Both the position numbers and the translations under genes were made by a program. From NCBI GenBank assembly GCA_963711035.1, contig CAVQCN010000001.1, positions 434,001 to 498,000 on the forward strand: a DNA stretch of 64,000 bases. Direction: 5' to 3'. The stretch is from WHTK01 sp963711035. GTDB taxonomy: Bacteria > Chloroflexota > Dehalococcoidia > DSTF01 > WHTK01. Numbering within the stretch: position 1 is the first letter of the stretch; every line of letters starts with the position of its first letter. Shown here one piece after another: positions 36,351 through 46,558 of this stretch. The notes under the pieces are model-generated. The model searched no databases and was not told the DNA's origin. It saw only the letters and a program-made list of their open reading frames with translations.

Positions 36351-36949
36351 GCCGCTGTCACCGCCTCCAGAGCCAGGCCTCGCGGGGCGAGGATGCGGCG
36401 CAACGCGCCGATCGCCCGCACCTGCAGAGCGAAGACAGCCGTCTCGTTCTTGCCGAGGAGCTGAGCTGCGGATTTGGCGGGGAGAGCCATGAAGAAGCGC
36501 AGGATCAGTACTTCCTGCTGGTCGAGCGTGAGGTGGGAGATCGCCTCGAGGAGCTCCATCGTCTCCAGAGAAGCGTCCGCGCCCGGTGCGTAGCCGTCCT
36601 CGCCGTTGGCGAGGTTGGCGACGCGCTCTTTACGCACCTTGCGCCGCATGTCATCGGCGATCAGGTTGCGGGCGATGCGGTACAGCCAGGCCAGGATGGG
36701 CCGGCCGCGATAGGAGAAGCTGTCGATACTGCGCAGCGCCTCGAGGAAGACCTGAGAGGCGAGATCCTCTGCTTCCTCACGGCTACGCAGACGTGCGAAG
36801 GCGTAGCGATAGAGACTGGGGTAGTGCAGGTCGTAGAGTTGCGACCAGGCTTCCTCGTCACGCGCCTTGGCCCGGCGTACGAGATCCTCTTCGTAGACGT
36901 CCGTTGTCAGCTTCGACCCCCAGACTCTGGGACGTTGCGATTCGTCCAC
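36347..36949 (-). CDS. ECF-type RNA polymerase sigma factor
   Basis: 200 aa. Region 2 (about 28-100: YDLHYPSLYRYAFARLRSRE, AWLYRIARNLIADDMRR) and region 4 (about 130-180: LTLDQQEVLILRFFMAL, AAQLLGKNETAVFALQVRAI). The GTG start at 36949 has a poor RBS, so the start is uncertain by some residues. Co-transcribed with a membrane partner, so it probably responds to an envelope or external signal. Divergent from the LLM gene. Confidence 0.9.
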   Translation of the reverse strand: MDESQRPRVWGSKLTTDVYEEDLVRRAKARDEEAWSQLYDLHYPSLYRYAFARLRSREEAEDLASQVFLEALRSIDSFSYRGRPILAWLYRIARNLIADDMRRKVRKERVANLANGEDGYAPGADASLETMELLEAISHLTLDQQEVLILRFFMALPAKSAAQLLGKNETAVFALQVRAIGALRRILAPRGLALEAVTAA

Positions 36950-37037
36950 CTAAAGCATCGGCAGGAAAAACCCTGATCTTTGGCCGCGGCGGAATCACTT
37001 TCATCAATTCTGCCCGTCGGTGATAATCAGCCCTGCT

Positions 37038-37883
37038 ATGCATTACGCCCTTGTCATTTTCCCAACCGAGTACACGCTGCAGCCGGCCGAGGTGGCCGCG
37101 TTGGCCGAAGATCGCGGCTTTGAGTCGCTCTGGTTCCCGGAGCACACCCATATCCCGGTCAGCCGCCGCACGCCCTGGCCCGGCGGGCCGGAGCTACCGC
37201 GCGAGTACCTGCACACATACGATCCGATCGTCGCCCTCACGGCTGCTGCCGCAGCGACGCACCGCATCGGCCTAGGCACCGGCATCGCCCTGATCGCGCA
37301 ACGCGATCCGATCACGCTGGCCAAGGAGACGGCTTCGCTGGACCGGATATCGGGCGGGCGGTTCATGCTCGGCATCGGCGGCGGCTGGAACGCCGAGGAG
37401 GCTGAGGATCACGGCATTCGCTTCAGCCAGCGCTTCGGCGTTCTGCGTGAACGTGTGCTGGCGATTCGAGAGCTCTGGACCCAGGACGAAGCGGAGTTTC
37501 ACGGCCGTTACGTCAACTTTGACAAGACATGGTCCTACCCGAAGCCGGTGCGACAGCCCCACCCACCCATCTTCATGGGCGGCGACGGCCCGACCACCTT
37601 CGACCGCGTGGTCGAGTTCTGCGATGGCTGGTACCCAATCGCGCGCGGCGGCAAGGCGCCGCCGGGGCTGGCTGAAAAGATCCCGGAGCTCAAGCATCGC
37701 GCCGAGGCAGCGGGCCGCGACCCGGCCTCGATTAGCGTCTCCGTCTTTTCAGCGCCGCCCAACCGCGAGGTGCTGGACGAGCTCGAAGCCGTGGGCGTCG
37801 ACCGCGCTATCCTCATGCTCCCGGCGACGGACCCGCCGACGGTGCGCAGCGTCCTGGATGATTACGCCAGGCTAATTCGCTAA
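37038..37883 (+). CDS. LLM-class (F420-dependent) oxidoreductase
   Basis: 281 aa TIM-barrel enzyme of the luciferase-like monooxygenase family. FESLWFPEHTHIP near the N-terminus, ALTAAAAATHRIGLGTGIAL, and GRFMLGIGGGWNAEE are the usual landmarks; PHPPIFMGGDGPTTFDRVVE lies later. Such proteins use F420 or FMN; the substrate cannot be told. Start ATG at 37038, the in-frame upstream ATA/ATT codons being rejected. Confidence 0.9.
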   Translation: MHYALVIFPTEYTLQPAEVAALAEDRGFESLWFPEHTHIPVSRRTPWPGGPELPREYLHTYDPIVALTAAAAATHRIGLGTGIALIAQRDPITLAKETASLDRISGGRFMLGIGGGWNAEEAEDHGIRFSQRFGVLRERVLAIRELWTQDEAEFHGRYVNFDKTWSYPKPVRQPHPPIFMGGDGPTTFDRVVEFCDGWYPIARGGKAPPGLAEKIPELKHRAEAAGRDPASISVSVFSAPPNREVLDELEAVGVDRAILMLPATDPPTVRSVLDDYARLIR

Positions 37884-37980
37884 TTCGGCCGCATTTGACG
37901 CCTCACATTAGCGTCGGCATCATAGTTTGGCTCGGCCTTCACGCAGGGCCGGCAGTGCACGAGCGCTCTCGGAGGAGCCA

Positions 37981-38316
37981 ATGACGCTGGCGGAATACCA
38001 CTACGTAGGCAGGATCGAAGACTTTCCGGCCGGCGAGATGAAGGTGCACAAGATCGAGGGCTACGGCGAAGTCGTCCTCACCAGCGTTGACGGCACGATC
38101 TACGCCTTCAGCAACTTCTGCACTCACGCCTTCCAGCCGCTCGCCTACGGCTTCATGCAGGGCTGCCAGGCCGTCTGCATCTACCACTGGGCCGTCTTCG
38201 ACGTCCGCGACGGCTCTATCGTCGGCGGGCCGGCATATGAGCCGCTGCCCGTCTTCGAGGTGAAAATCGAGGGCGACGAGGTGCACGTCGGCCTGCCGCC
38301 GGCCGAAAATCAGTAG
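37981..38316 (+). CDS. Rieske-type 2Fe-2S ferredoxin
   Basis: 111 aa. One Rieske domain with the two Cys-His ligand pairs in FCTHAFQPLAYGFMQGC and CIYHWAVFD. The first box lacks the usual CxHxxxxL leucine context and has a longer loop between the pairs. GGAGGAG sits just before the ATG. It resembles ferredoxins of ring-hydroxylating dioxygenases or NirD; no oxygenase lies nearby, although an LLM oxidoreductase precedes it. Confidence 0.88.
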   Translation: MTLAEYHYVGRIEDFPAGEMKVHKIEGYGEVVLTSVDGTIYAFSNFCTHAFQPLAYGFMQGCQAVCIYHWAVFDVRDGSIVGGPAYEPLPVFEVKIEGDEVHVGLPPAENQ

Positions 38317-38483
38317 AGCCGTCTCAATCGCCGCAACCCCTACGCCGCTCGGCGATAGGTTCCCCCACAAAATTACTGGGAAACCCGGTCTAATATTTTC
38401 CATTTGCGCCGATAAATGCCTTGAGGAGCCATACATGCGCGACCCTTTGCCGCGCGTGTCATCCGACCAGGAGGCATAGGGAT

Positions 38484-40250
38484 ATGGAACGAACACGAGA
38501 CGAGAGCAGGCTGAAGAGCCAATGGCTCCTCGTAATCGGCGCTGCTCTCATCGCGCTGGCCATGGTGGCCTGCGGCGGCAGTAACGACGCCAGCAACAGC
38601 AACACGCCTACGGCCAGCACACCCCAGGGCTCGGCACAGCCGTCCGACATGGCGCCGGCCGATCAGCAGGTGCTGCACCTGCGGATCAGCCAGGAACCGG
38701 CTACGCTGGACCCTCAGCTGTCCAGCCTCCAGGTCGAGTCCACGATCAACAAGCAGCTCTTCACCGGCCTCTTTACCTACGACGACAAGCTTAACGTCGT
38801 GCCGGCGCTGGCCAAGGAAATGCCCACCGTGGAGAACGGCGGCATCTCGGCCGACGGCACGACCTACACGATCAAGCTGGCCGACAACGCCGAGTGGAGC
38901 GACGGTAAGCCTCTGACCGCCGCCGACTTCGTGTACAGCATGAAGCGCGCCCTGGACCCGACCCTGGGCTCGCCGTACGTCACCTTCTTCTACAGCATCG
39001 ACGGCGCCCAGGCCTACAACACGGCCATGGGCACGAAAGACAACCCCAAGACGCCCAGCGCTGACGAGCTCAGCCAACTGCGCGACGCCGTAGGCGTCAG
39101 CGCGCCGGACGACCACACCATCGTCTACCACCTGGTTCAGCCCACGCCCAGCTTCCTCAACTACCTGGCCTTGTGGACCGCGTACCCTGTCCGCCAGGAC
39201 GTCATCGAGCAGTGGGGCGCGCAGTGGACCGAGCCCGAGCACAACGTCGGCGACGGTCCCTTTGTCCTGGCCGAATGGGACCACAACCAGAAGCTCGTCC
39301 TCAAGCCGAACCCGAACTTCATCGGCGAGAAGCCGCTGCTCTCCAGCATCGAGGTCAACATCATCGCTGACGACGCGACCGCCTACGCCGCCTATATGGC
39401 CGGTGAGCTCGACGAGACCAGCGTGCCGATCTCTGCTCTGCACGACGTGCAGTCGGCCAGCTCCCCGTACCACGACCAGCTGATCGAGGTCCCGGGCCTC
39501 AACACCTTCGGCCTGTTCATGAACAACGCCATGCCTCCGTTCGACAACATCGACGTGCGCAAGGCCTTCGCAATGGCGATCGACCGTGACGCGCTGGTCG
39601 AGGGCGTGCTGCAAGGCGCCGGCCTCGCCACCACGACCTGGATCGCCCCCGGCGAGCCCGGCTACGACGTGAACTCGGGCACCGACCTGGCTTTCGACGC
39701 CAGCGCGGCGCAGGCTGAGCTCGCCAAGGCCGGCTACCCGGACGGCGCGGGCCTGCCCGAAGTCACCTTCCTGGCTGTCGACCAGCCGATGGCTCGCGTG
39801 CTCGGTCAGTTCGTCGAAGACCAGCTCAAGCAGAACCTGAACGTCAACGTGAAGACGGAGTACCTCGACGGACCGACCTATGGCGGCCGCTTCACGAGCA
39901 ACCAGGCCCAGGCCACGGTTATCCAGTGGAACGCCGACTGGCCCTACCCGGACAACTGGCTGCCGAGCCTGTTCAGCAGCAACAGCCCGAACAACCACAT
40001 CGGCTACGACAACTCGTCCTTCGACGACCTCGTGCTGAAAGCGGGTGCGGAGACGGACAATACCACTCGCCTGGACCTCTACGATCAGGCCCAGACGCAG
40101 CTGCTGCAGGATGCCGCCATCTCACCGTTGTTCAACCTCGCGCAGCCCGTTCTCGTAAAGCCGTGGGTCAAGGGCCTGACGCCAACCGGTCTCGACGGCG
40201 AGATCAAGGGCGACTACAGCCTCTTCAAGACCTACATCGCCAGTCACTAA
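38484..40250 (+). CDS. Peptide/nickel ABC transporter substrate-binding lipoprotein (family 5)
   Basis: 588 aa. Signal peptide with lipobox LAMVAC (Cys near residue 30) and a Ser/Thr/Asn-rich linker. The mature part is an OppA/DppA-type protein: ISQEPATLDPQLSS, YTIKLADNAEWSDGKPLTAADFVYSMKR, VRKAFAMAIDRDALV. Start ATG 38484 was chosen from the signal peptide, with AGGAGGCATAGGGAT upstream. First gene of a transporter operon and separated from the permeases by a hairpin. Confidence 0.93.
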   Translation: MERTRDESRLKSQWLLVIGAALIALAMVACGGSNDASNSNTPTASTPQGSAQPSDMAPADQQVLHLRISQEPATLDPQLSSLQVESTINKQLFTGLFTYDDKLNVVPALAKEMPTVENGGISADGTTYTIKLADNAEWSDGKPLTAADFVYSMKRALDPTLGSPYVTFFYSIDGAQAYNTAMGTKDNPKTPSADELSQLRDAVGVSAPDDHTIVYHLVQPTPSFLNYLALWTAYPVRQDVIEQWGAQWTEPEHNVGDGPFVLAEWDHNQKLVLKPNPNFIGEKPLLSSIEVNIIADDATAYAAYMAGELDETSVPISALHDVQSASSPYHDQLIEVPGLNTFGLFMNNAMPPFDNIDVRKAFAMAIDRDALVEGVLQGAGLATTTWIAPGEPGYDVNSGTDLAFDASAAQAELAKAGYPDGAGLPEVTFLAVDQPMARVLGQFVEDQLKQNLNVNVKTEYLDGPTYGGRFTSNQAQATVIQWNADWPYPDNWLPSLFSSNSPNNHIGYDNSSFDDLVLKAGAETDNTTRLDLYDQAQTQLLQDAAISPLFNLAQPVLVKPWVKGLTPTGLDGEIKGDYSLFKTYIASH

Positions 40251-40258
40251 CCAATCAG

Positions 40259-40291
40259 GAAGAGGGCCGGTCATCCGTGCCGGCCCTCTTC
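40259..40291 (+). terminator. Hairpin between binding protein and permease genes
   Basis: GAAGAGGGCCGG pairs with CCGGCCCTCTTC around a 9-base loop. The U tract is weak, so it probably attenuates or protects the 3' end, giving more binding protein than permease. Confidence 0.65.
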
Positions 40292-40304
40292 CCACTTATC
40301 CCTC

Positions 40305-41255
40305 ATGGCCGCATACATCCTGAGACGACTGCTCTGGCTTGTGCCGGTGCTGCTGTTCATCTCCCTGGTCACCTTCGCACTGATGCACTCGGTCGAAGGC
40401 GGGCCGTGGGACAGCAACCAGAAGCTGCCGCCCAGCGTCGTGGCCACGCTCAACCGCAAATACGGCCTCGACAAGCCGGTCTGGGAGCAGTACGTCGACT
40501 TTGTGGGTAACGCGTTACACGGCGACCTCGGCGTCTCCTACCAGCGCCAGGACAAGCCCGTCACCCAGATCATCCTCTCCGGCTTCAAGGTCAGCGCCAC
40601 GCTGGGGCTCATGGCCCTCGGGCTGGCGCTGAGCGTCGGCATCGTCCTCGGCGTCGTCTCAGCGCTGAACCGCAACCGCCTGCCGGACTACGCCAGCGTC
40701 CTGTTCGCGTCGCTGGGCTCGGCCGTGCCCGCCTTCGTGCTCGGCATCCTGCTGATCTACCTGTTCGGCGTGAAGCTGCACTGGCTCTCGACGTTCGGCT
40801 GGAACACCCACCGGGGCCTGATAGACGGCTGGCTGCCGCCGCTCAAGCAGGTCGTCCTGCCCGTCGTGACGCTGGCGGCGCTGCCGGCGGCATACCTGGC
40901 CCGCATCACGCGTGCGTCGTTGCTGGACGTGCTCCGCCAGGACTACATTCGCACCGCACGCGCCAAAGGGCTGCAAGGCTACGTCGTGCTGGAGCGCCAC
41001 GCCCTACGCAACGCCATGATCCCGATCCTGACGATCATCGGGCCGATGACGGCCGGACTGATCACCGGCTCCTTCATCGTCGAGCACCTGTTCGCGGTGC
41101 CCGGCATCGGCCAGCTGTTCGTTCAGAGCGTGAGCGCGCGCGACTACGGCATGATCATGGGCACGACGCTGTTCTACGCCGCCGTCATCATGCTCTCGAA
41201 CCTGGCCGTCGATATCTGCTACGCCTTCTTCGACCCACGGATCCGGTACAAGTGA
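40305..41255 (+). CDS. ABC transporter permease (DppB/OppB type)
   Basis: 316 aa with six membrane segments. The EAA loop (DYIRTARAKGLQGYVVLERHALRNAMIPI) contacts the ATPase, and the GSFIVEHLFAVPGIGQLF signature is that of peptide permease B. Overlaps the next permease by GTGA. Confidence 0.93.
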   Translation: MAAYILRRLLWLVPVLLFISLVTFALMHSVEGGPWDSNQKLPPSVVATLNRKYGLDKPVWEQYVDFVGNALHGDLGVSYQRQDKPVTQIILSGFKVSATLGLMALGLALSVGIVLGVVSALNRNRLPDYASVLFASLGSAVPAFVLGILLIYLFGVKLHWLSTFGWNTHRGLIDGWLPPLKQVVLPVVTLAALPAAYLARITRASLLDVLRQDYIRTARAKGLQGYVVLERHALRNAMIPILTIIGPMTAGLITGSFIVEHLFAVPGIGQLFVQSVSARDYGMIMGTTLFYAAVIMLSNLAVDICYAFFDPRIRYK

Positions 41256-42250
41256 ACTCGCACGCCAGCGCGCCGCAGGCAAGGATCGGCCCGGCGCAGC
41301 CGTTCGCCGAACGACGCCGCGGCGGCGGCCTCTGGGGTCTCGCATTCCGCCGCCTGCGACGCAACCGCCTGGCGCTGGCCGGACTCGGCCTCATCGCGGT
41401 CTTCGCTATGGCCGGGCTGCTGGCACCGCTCATCGCGCCCTTCGACCCGGCGAGACAGAACTTGCACGAGACCTTCGCCCATCCCAGCCTGCACCACCTG
41501 ATGGGGACCGATAACCTAGGGCGCGACTGGTTCAGCCGCCTCCTTTACGGCGCCCGCCTTTCACTCTCGGTTGGGGTGCTGGCGCAGCTCGTCATCGTCG
41601 GCATCGGCATCCCGATCGGCCTGGTGGCGGGCTATCGCGGCGGCCTCACCGACAGCCTGCTCATGCGTCTCACGGACCTCGTCTACGCCTTCCCCGACCT
41701 GCTGCTGATCATCCTGCTGCGCAGCGTCATGGGCGGCAGCCTGGTGACGTTGTTCCTGATCATCGGCATCGTCAGCTGGGTCGACCTGGCGCGGCTCGTA
41801 CGCGGTCAGGTGCTCTCGCTGAAGGAGCGCGAGTACGTCGCCGCGGCCCGGTCACTCGGTGCACGTGATTACGAGATTATGGTGCGCCACTTGCTGCCCA
41901 ACCTGCTGGGGCCTGTAACCGTGATCGTCGCCTTCGGCGTACCGCGCGCCATCTTCGTCGAGGCCACGCTGAGCTTCATCGGCATCGGCGCCAGCGCCGG
42001 CACGCCCAGCTGGGGCACGATGGTGCAAGAAGGCTACAGCGCCATCTTCTCCTTCCCGTTCCTCGTGATCTTCCCGTCACTGGCCATCGCGCTGGTCATG
42101 CTCGCCTTCACGTTCCTGGGCGACGGCCTGCGCGACGCCCTCGACCCGACGGCCGAGACCTACTCGCCGCAGATGTCGAGCGAGCCCGAGCTGCGTCGCC
42201 CGGTGCCAACATCACGCGAAGACGAAGCCGAACGCGAGCGCGCGGCGTAG
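41252..42250 (+). CDS. ABC transporter permease (DppC/OppC type)
   Basis: 332 aa. N-terminal cytoplasmic Arg-rich segment, six membrane segments, and the EAA loop REYVAAARSLGARDYEIMVRHLLPN. ATLSFIGIGASAGTPSWGTMV is the OppC signature. GTG start overlaps the DppB stop. No DppD/DppF ATPase genes follow; the next gene is 6-phosphogluconate dehydrogenase, so the ATPases must be elsewhere. Confidence 0.93.
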   Translation: MNSHASAPQARIGPAQPFAERRRGGGLWGLAFRRLRRNRLALAGLGLIAVFAMAGLLAPLIAPFDPARQNLHETFAHPSLHHLMGTDNLGRDWFSRLLYGARLSLSVGVLAQLVIVGIGIPIGLVAGYRGGLTDSLLMRLTDLVYAFPDLLLIILLRSVMGGSLVTLFLIIGIVSWVDLARLVRGQVLSLKEREYVAAARSLGARDYEIMVRHLLPNLLGPVTVIVAFGVPRAIFVEATLSFIGIGASAGTPSWGTMVQEGYSAIFSFPFLVIFPSLAIALVMLAFTFLGDGLRDALDPTAETYSPQMSSEPELRRPVPTSREDEAERERAA

Positions 42251-42276
42251 GCCATTGCATGGCGGCGAACCGCGCG
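42250..42276. repeat. Short dispersed repeat, copy 2
   Basis: Near-identical to 3708-3736 (GGCCATTGCATGGCGGCGAA...), with one base deleted and one changed. Lies directly after the dppC stop. Confidence 0.5.
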
Positions 42277-42426
42277 AAAGGTCAGCCGTCCTGCAACATG
42301 CATCCAAGACCAGCCACGAACCGTTTATGAATCCGGCACCAAACGAAGCCTGCATGTTTATGCCTCAGGGTCTAAAGTGGATCGCAGACACCCGCAAACG
42401 ATTCAAGCGACCAACGGAGGCGTGCC

Positions 42427-43323
<897 letters not shown>

Positions 43324-43407
43324 CAGGGCGTCGAATCGCGCGACGGCCTCACGAGGATAGGCATTCCCCGTATCGAGACTGGGGTTCCGGCGGCCGATAA
43401 CTAGAGC

Positions 43408-45066
43408 GTGGCTCAATCTGCCCGCTCGCACCGCACCTCACCCGCCGGCGCTCGTCTGACGGCCGGCTCCGCTGCCGCTGGGCCGATCAGCAATCTGCTG
43501 CGCGAGGCTGCCAGCGAGCGCCTGGCGCCCGTCACGATCCTGGCGGTGGCCATCACCGTCGGCGCCATGATCCGCATGACGGCGCTGAGCCTGGGCCATG
43601 GCTTCCCGCTCAACGACGGCGGCATGTTCTACGCCATGATCGGCGACGTCAAAGGCGGCCTCACCTGGCCGACCTACACGTCGTACAACGGCGGTAGCAT
43701 CCCATTCGCCTACCCGCCGCTACCGTTCTTTACCGCCGCCGGCCTGGCGCACCTCGGCAGCTGGAGCGCGCTTGATATGCTGCGCTACCTGCCGCTGCTG
43801 TTCAGCCTGCTCACGATCCCTGCCGTCTACCTGCTGGCGCGCGCCATGCTGCCCAACCGCACGATGGCGTCGTTCGCGGCGTTGATCTTCGCCGCGATCC
43901 CGCGCGCCTTCGACAACGAGATCCTGGGCGGCGGATTGACCCGTTCGCCCGGCTTCTTCTTCGCTGTACTGGCGTTGTGGCAGGCCTACCTGCTGTTCGA
44001 GGACCGTCGTCGTATCCACCTCGTCGCGACGGCGGCGCTGGCCTCGCTGGCCATCCTCTGCCACATGGAGATGGGCTGGTTCACCGGGTTCAGCGCCGCG
44101 CTCTTCTTCCTGGCCGGACGACGCCAGCGCCAGGACCTCGTCAACCTGCTGGCGCTGGGCGTCATGGTCGTGCTGCTCACGAGCCCCTGGTGGCTGACGG
44201 TCTACCTGCGACTCGGCACGGCGCCCTTCGTCTCGGCCGCCCAGGCCGGCGACCACTCGCTGGTCACCGTCCTGCGGCTCTTCGGCCTGCATTTCAGCAA
44301 TGACGTCCTCTTCCCCGTCGCAACGGCGCTGGGGCTGCTCGGCCTCGCGGCGTGTCTGCGAGACCGGCGCTATCTGCTGCCCGTCTGGCTGGTGGCGATC
44401 TTCCTCCTCGACCCGCGCAAGTCGACCACGACTTCCACCCTGCCGATCGCGCTCATGGCGGCATACGGCCTCGCCGAGGTCGTATGGCCGCTGCTGCAGT
44501 CGGCGGCGCACGGCCGCGCCTCGTGGTGGCCTCAGGTGGCGGTGGGTTTCTTGCTCATCGTCTACGCGCCGGCGGCGGCCGTGCTCTCTGCCTCCGGACC
44601 CGTCTCTTCCTTGCACGCCCTCTCGAGCGGCGACCGCGAGGCGATGGCCTGGGTTGCGGACAACACGCCGGCGGACGCGGGTTTCATCGTCATGCCGTCC
44701 AGCCAGCGCTGGGCCGACGACGCGACGAGCGAGTGGTTCCCCGCCCTGAGCAAGCGGATCAGCCTGACGACGGTGCAAGGCTACGAGTGGATGGGCAAGG
44801 GCGCTTACCAAGAACGGCAGACCGCCTTCGACGAGCTGCGCGACTGCACCGGTGCCGACGCGGCCTGCCTCGACGCCTGGGCGACGGAGCACGGCTACAG
44901 CTTCGACTACGCGTACGTCAGCAAGGGCAAGACACCGGTCCAGAACCTCGGCCTCGGCGAACGCCCCGGCTGCTGCGCGCCGCTCATCGCCGCGCTACAG
45001 ACCGACCCGGCGTATCAGCTCGTCTACGAAAACGACGATGCCGCCGTTTTCCAGAAGCTCCGATAG
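43408..45066 (+). CDS. Integral membrane glycosyltransferase-like protein (GT39/ArnT-like)
   Basis: 552 aa with about ten membrane segments. The first periplasmic loop has HGFPLNDGGMFYAMI (Asp in the GT-C position), and the next TM follows PFAYPPLPFFTAAGLAHLG. The C-terminal periplasmic part (about 400-552) is soluble. This layout is that of polyprenyl-phosphate-sugar-dependent GT-C transferases. The donor and acceptor are unknown. GTG start, with TAACTA a few bases upstream that might be a leaderless -10. Confidence 0.72.
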   Translation: MAQSARSHRTSPAGARLTAGSAAAGPISNLLREAASERLAPVTILAVAITVGAMIRMTALSLGHGFPLNDGGMFYAMIGDVKGGLTWPTYTSYNGGSIPFAYPPLPFFTAAGLAHLGSWSALDMLRYLPLLFSLLTIPAVYLLARAMLPNRTMASFAALIFAAIPRAFDNEILGGGLTRSPGFFFAVLALWQAYLLFEDRRRIHLVATAALASLAILCHMEMGWFTGFSAALFFLAGRRQRQDLVNLLALGVMVVLLTSPWWLTVYLRLGTAPFVSAAQAGDHSLVTVLRLFGLHFSNDVLFPVATALGLLGLAACLRDRRYLLPVWLVAIFLLDPRKSTTTSTLPIALMAAYGLAEVVWPLLQSAAHGRASWWPQVAVGFLLIVYAPAAAVLSASGPVSSLHALSSGDREAMAWVADNTPADAGFIVMPSSQRWADDATSEWFPALSKRISLTTVQGYEWMGKGAYQERQTAFDELRDCTGADAACLDAWATEHGYSFDYAYVSKGKTPVQNLGLGERPGCCAPLIAALQTDPAYQLVYENDDAAVFQKLR

Positions 45067-46428
45067 CTAGACGAAGCTCCTCGCCGCCAGCCGAGATACG
45101 TCCTCCATCGACGCCACGTCCCGGCACGTCTGCAGCAGCTCGCGTGCTCGCGCCTCCGGCAGCACCTCCAGCCCCTGCGCCATGAACTTGGCGTCGAGCT
45201 CCGGGTCTGACAGAGGCCGCGCCAGGCTGCCGCGGCCGTGCTCGACAGTGCGCTCCAGGCGCCGGCCGTCCCGCAGGGCGATAGCCACTCGCGCCGCGTC
45301 ACGGTCCAGCGCCTCGGACGGCATCGCCTTCACTCGATCGCGCACGGCGATGACGTCAGGGTCTCGCACGCACTCGTCGCCGCCTTCCGCCAGGCCGGCG
45401 GCGCCGCGCACCAACGAGGCTGCGACCCAGTGCTGCATACTGACTCGCGCCATCTCGCCGTCGGCAGGAGCCGGGCGGTCGCACAAGGTCAGGCAGAGCG
45501 GGTTCACGGTCACATCGACGGCTTCGATCGACGCTGGATCGGGCTTCTGCTGCGCCACGATCTCGAGCGCGGCATCGATGGCCGGATGGATGACGATGCC
45601 GCAGGGATAGGGCTTGTAAGTGTTGGTCAGCATCTCCCACTGCTCGCCGAGGCCGTCGACGGCCGCAGGAACGTTCGCGTGCTCTGCGAAGACGTCAAAG
45701 AAGCCGTTGGGGCCTTCGAGGATGCGCGGCGAGCAGGTAAAGCCTTTCTCGGCGAGCAGCGCCGCCTGCAGGCCGCTGCGCGCCGCGTGCGCGGGCACGA
45801 AGCTGGAAGACATGGTCGCGTGCGTCTGGCGGAAGCCGGCCGCCTGCGCCGCCGCGATACCCAGGGCACAGACGGTACGCTCTTGATCGAGGCCGAGCAC
45901 GTTTGCCACTGCCAGCGCCGCCGCGATGCCGCCCGTCACGCCGGTGAGGTACCAGCCAACGTTGCCTTGCGCCGGCGGCACGACCAGGGCGTTGCCCAGG
46001 CGGCATTCGACTTCGATGCCGAGAGCGAGGGCAGCCAGGAAATCTGACCCCTCGACCGGCTGGCGCTCCGCAACGGCGAGAAGCGCGGCCGCGACGGGGC
46101 CGGTCGGATGAGTGACGGTCGCCAGGTGGGTGTCGTCAAAGGCATGAGCGCTCGAAGCGAGGCAATTGAGAAAGGCGGCGTTCACCGGATCCACCAGCCT
46201 GCCACGACCGATGACCGTGGCCGATGGCGGACCGCTGAACTCACGCGCCACCTCCAGCGCGATGCGGCTGGACGCTGCAGTGCAGCCGCCCAGGGCGCAG
46301 CCAACCCAGTTGACCAGGGATCGGACGCTTTCGTGCTGCACCGTCTCCGGCAGGTCGCGCCAGGAGACGATACGCGCAAACTCGGCGATACGCTGGGTGA
46401 CCGCGGTATCTCTTGCAGCATTCGTCAT
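45067..46428 (-). CDS. MmgE/PrpD-family protein
   Basis: 453 aa. The all-alpha N-terminal part (LVNWVGCALGGCTA, SSAHAFDDTHLATVTHPTGPVAAALLA) and the small domain (LTNTYKPYPCGIVIHPAIDA) match the 2-methylcitrate dehydratase / aconitate decarboxylase / iminodisuccinate epimerase superfamily. No methylcitrate-cycle genes are nearby, so the substrate is open. GGAGG precedes the ATG; its stop abuts the GT39-like gene stop (convergent). Confidence 0.9.
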   Translation of the reverse strand: MTNAARDTAVTQRIAEFARIVSWRDLPETVQHESVRSLVNWVGCALGGCTAASSRIALEVAREFSGPPSATVIGRGRLVDPVNAAFLNCLASSAHAFDDTHLATVTHPTGPVAAALLAVAERQPVEGSDFLAALALGIEVECRLGNALVVPPAQGNVGWYLTGVTGGIAAALAVANVLGLDQERTVCALGIAAAQAAGFRQTHATMSSSFVPAHAARSGLQAALLAEKGFTCSPRILEGPNGFFDVFAEHANVPAAVDGLGEQWEMLTNTYKPYPCGIVIHPAIDAALEIVAQQKPDPASIEAVDVTVNPLCLTLCDRPAPADGEMARVSMQHWVAASLVRGAAGLAEGGDECVRDPDVIAVRDRVKAMPSEALDRDAARVAIALRDGRRLERTVEHGRGSLARPLSDPELDAKFMAQGLEVLPEARARELLQTCRDVASMEDVSRLAARSFV

Positions 46429-46558
46429 GGGTCTCTCCTCCCGCTGAGCCGGCTCATGCTAGGACGGTCTCGGCCCCGGCACAAGAAGGCCTGCGCTTGA
46501 CGGTCCCGGCCGCCGGGCCGATGCTGGCGCACGAGACGGCGAGAGCAGGAGCGAGACG

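Noticed and set aside
43720..44892. 390-residue minus-strand frame
   Set aside because: Antisense to the GT39-like membrane protein, whose hydrophobic pattern is convincing.
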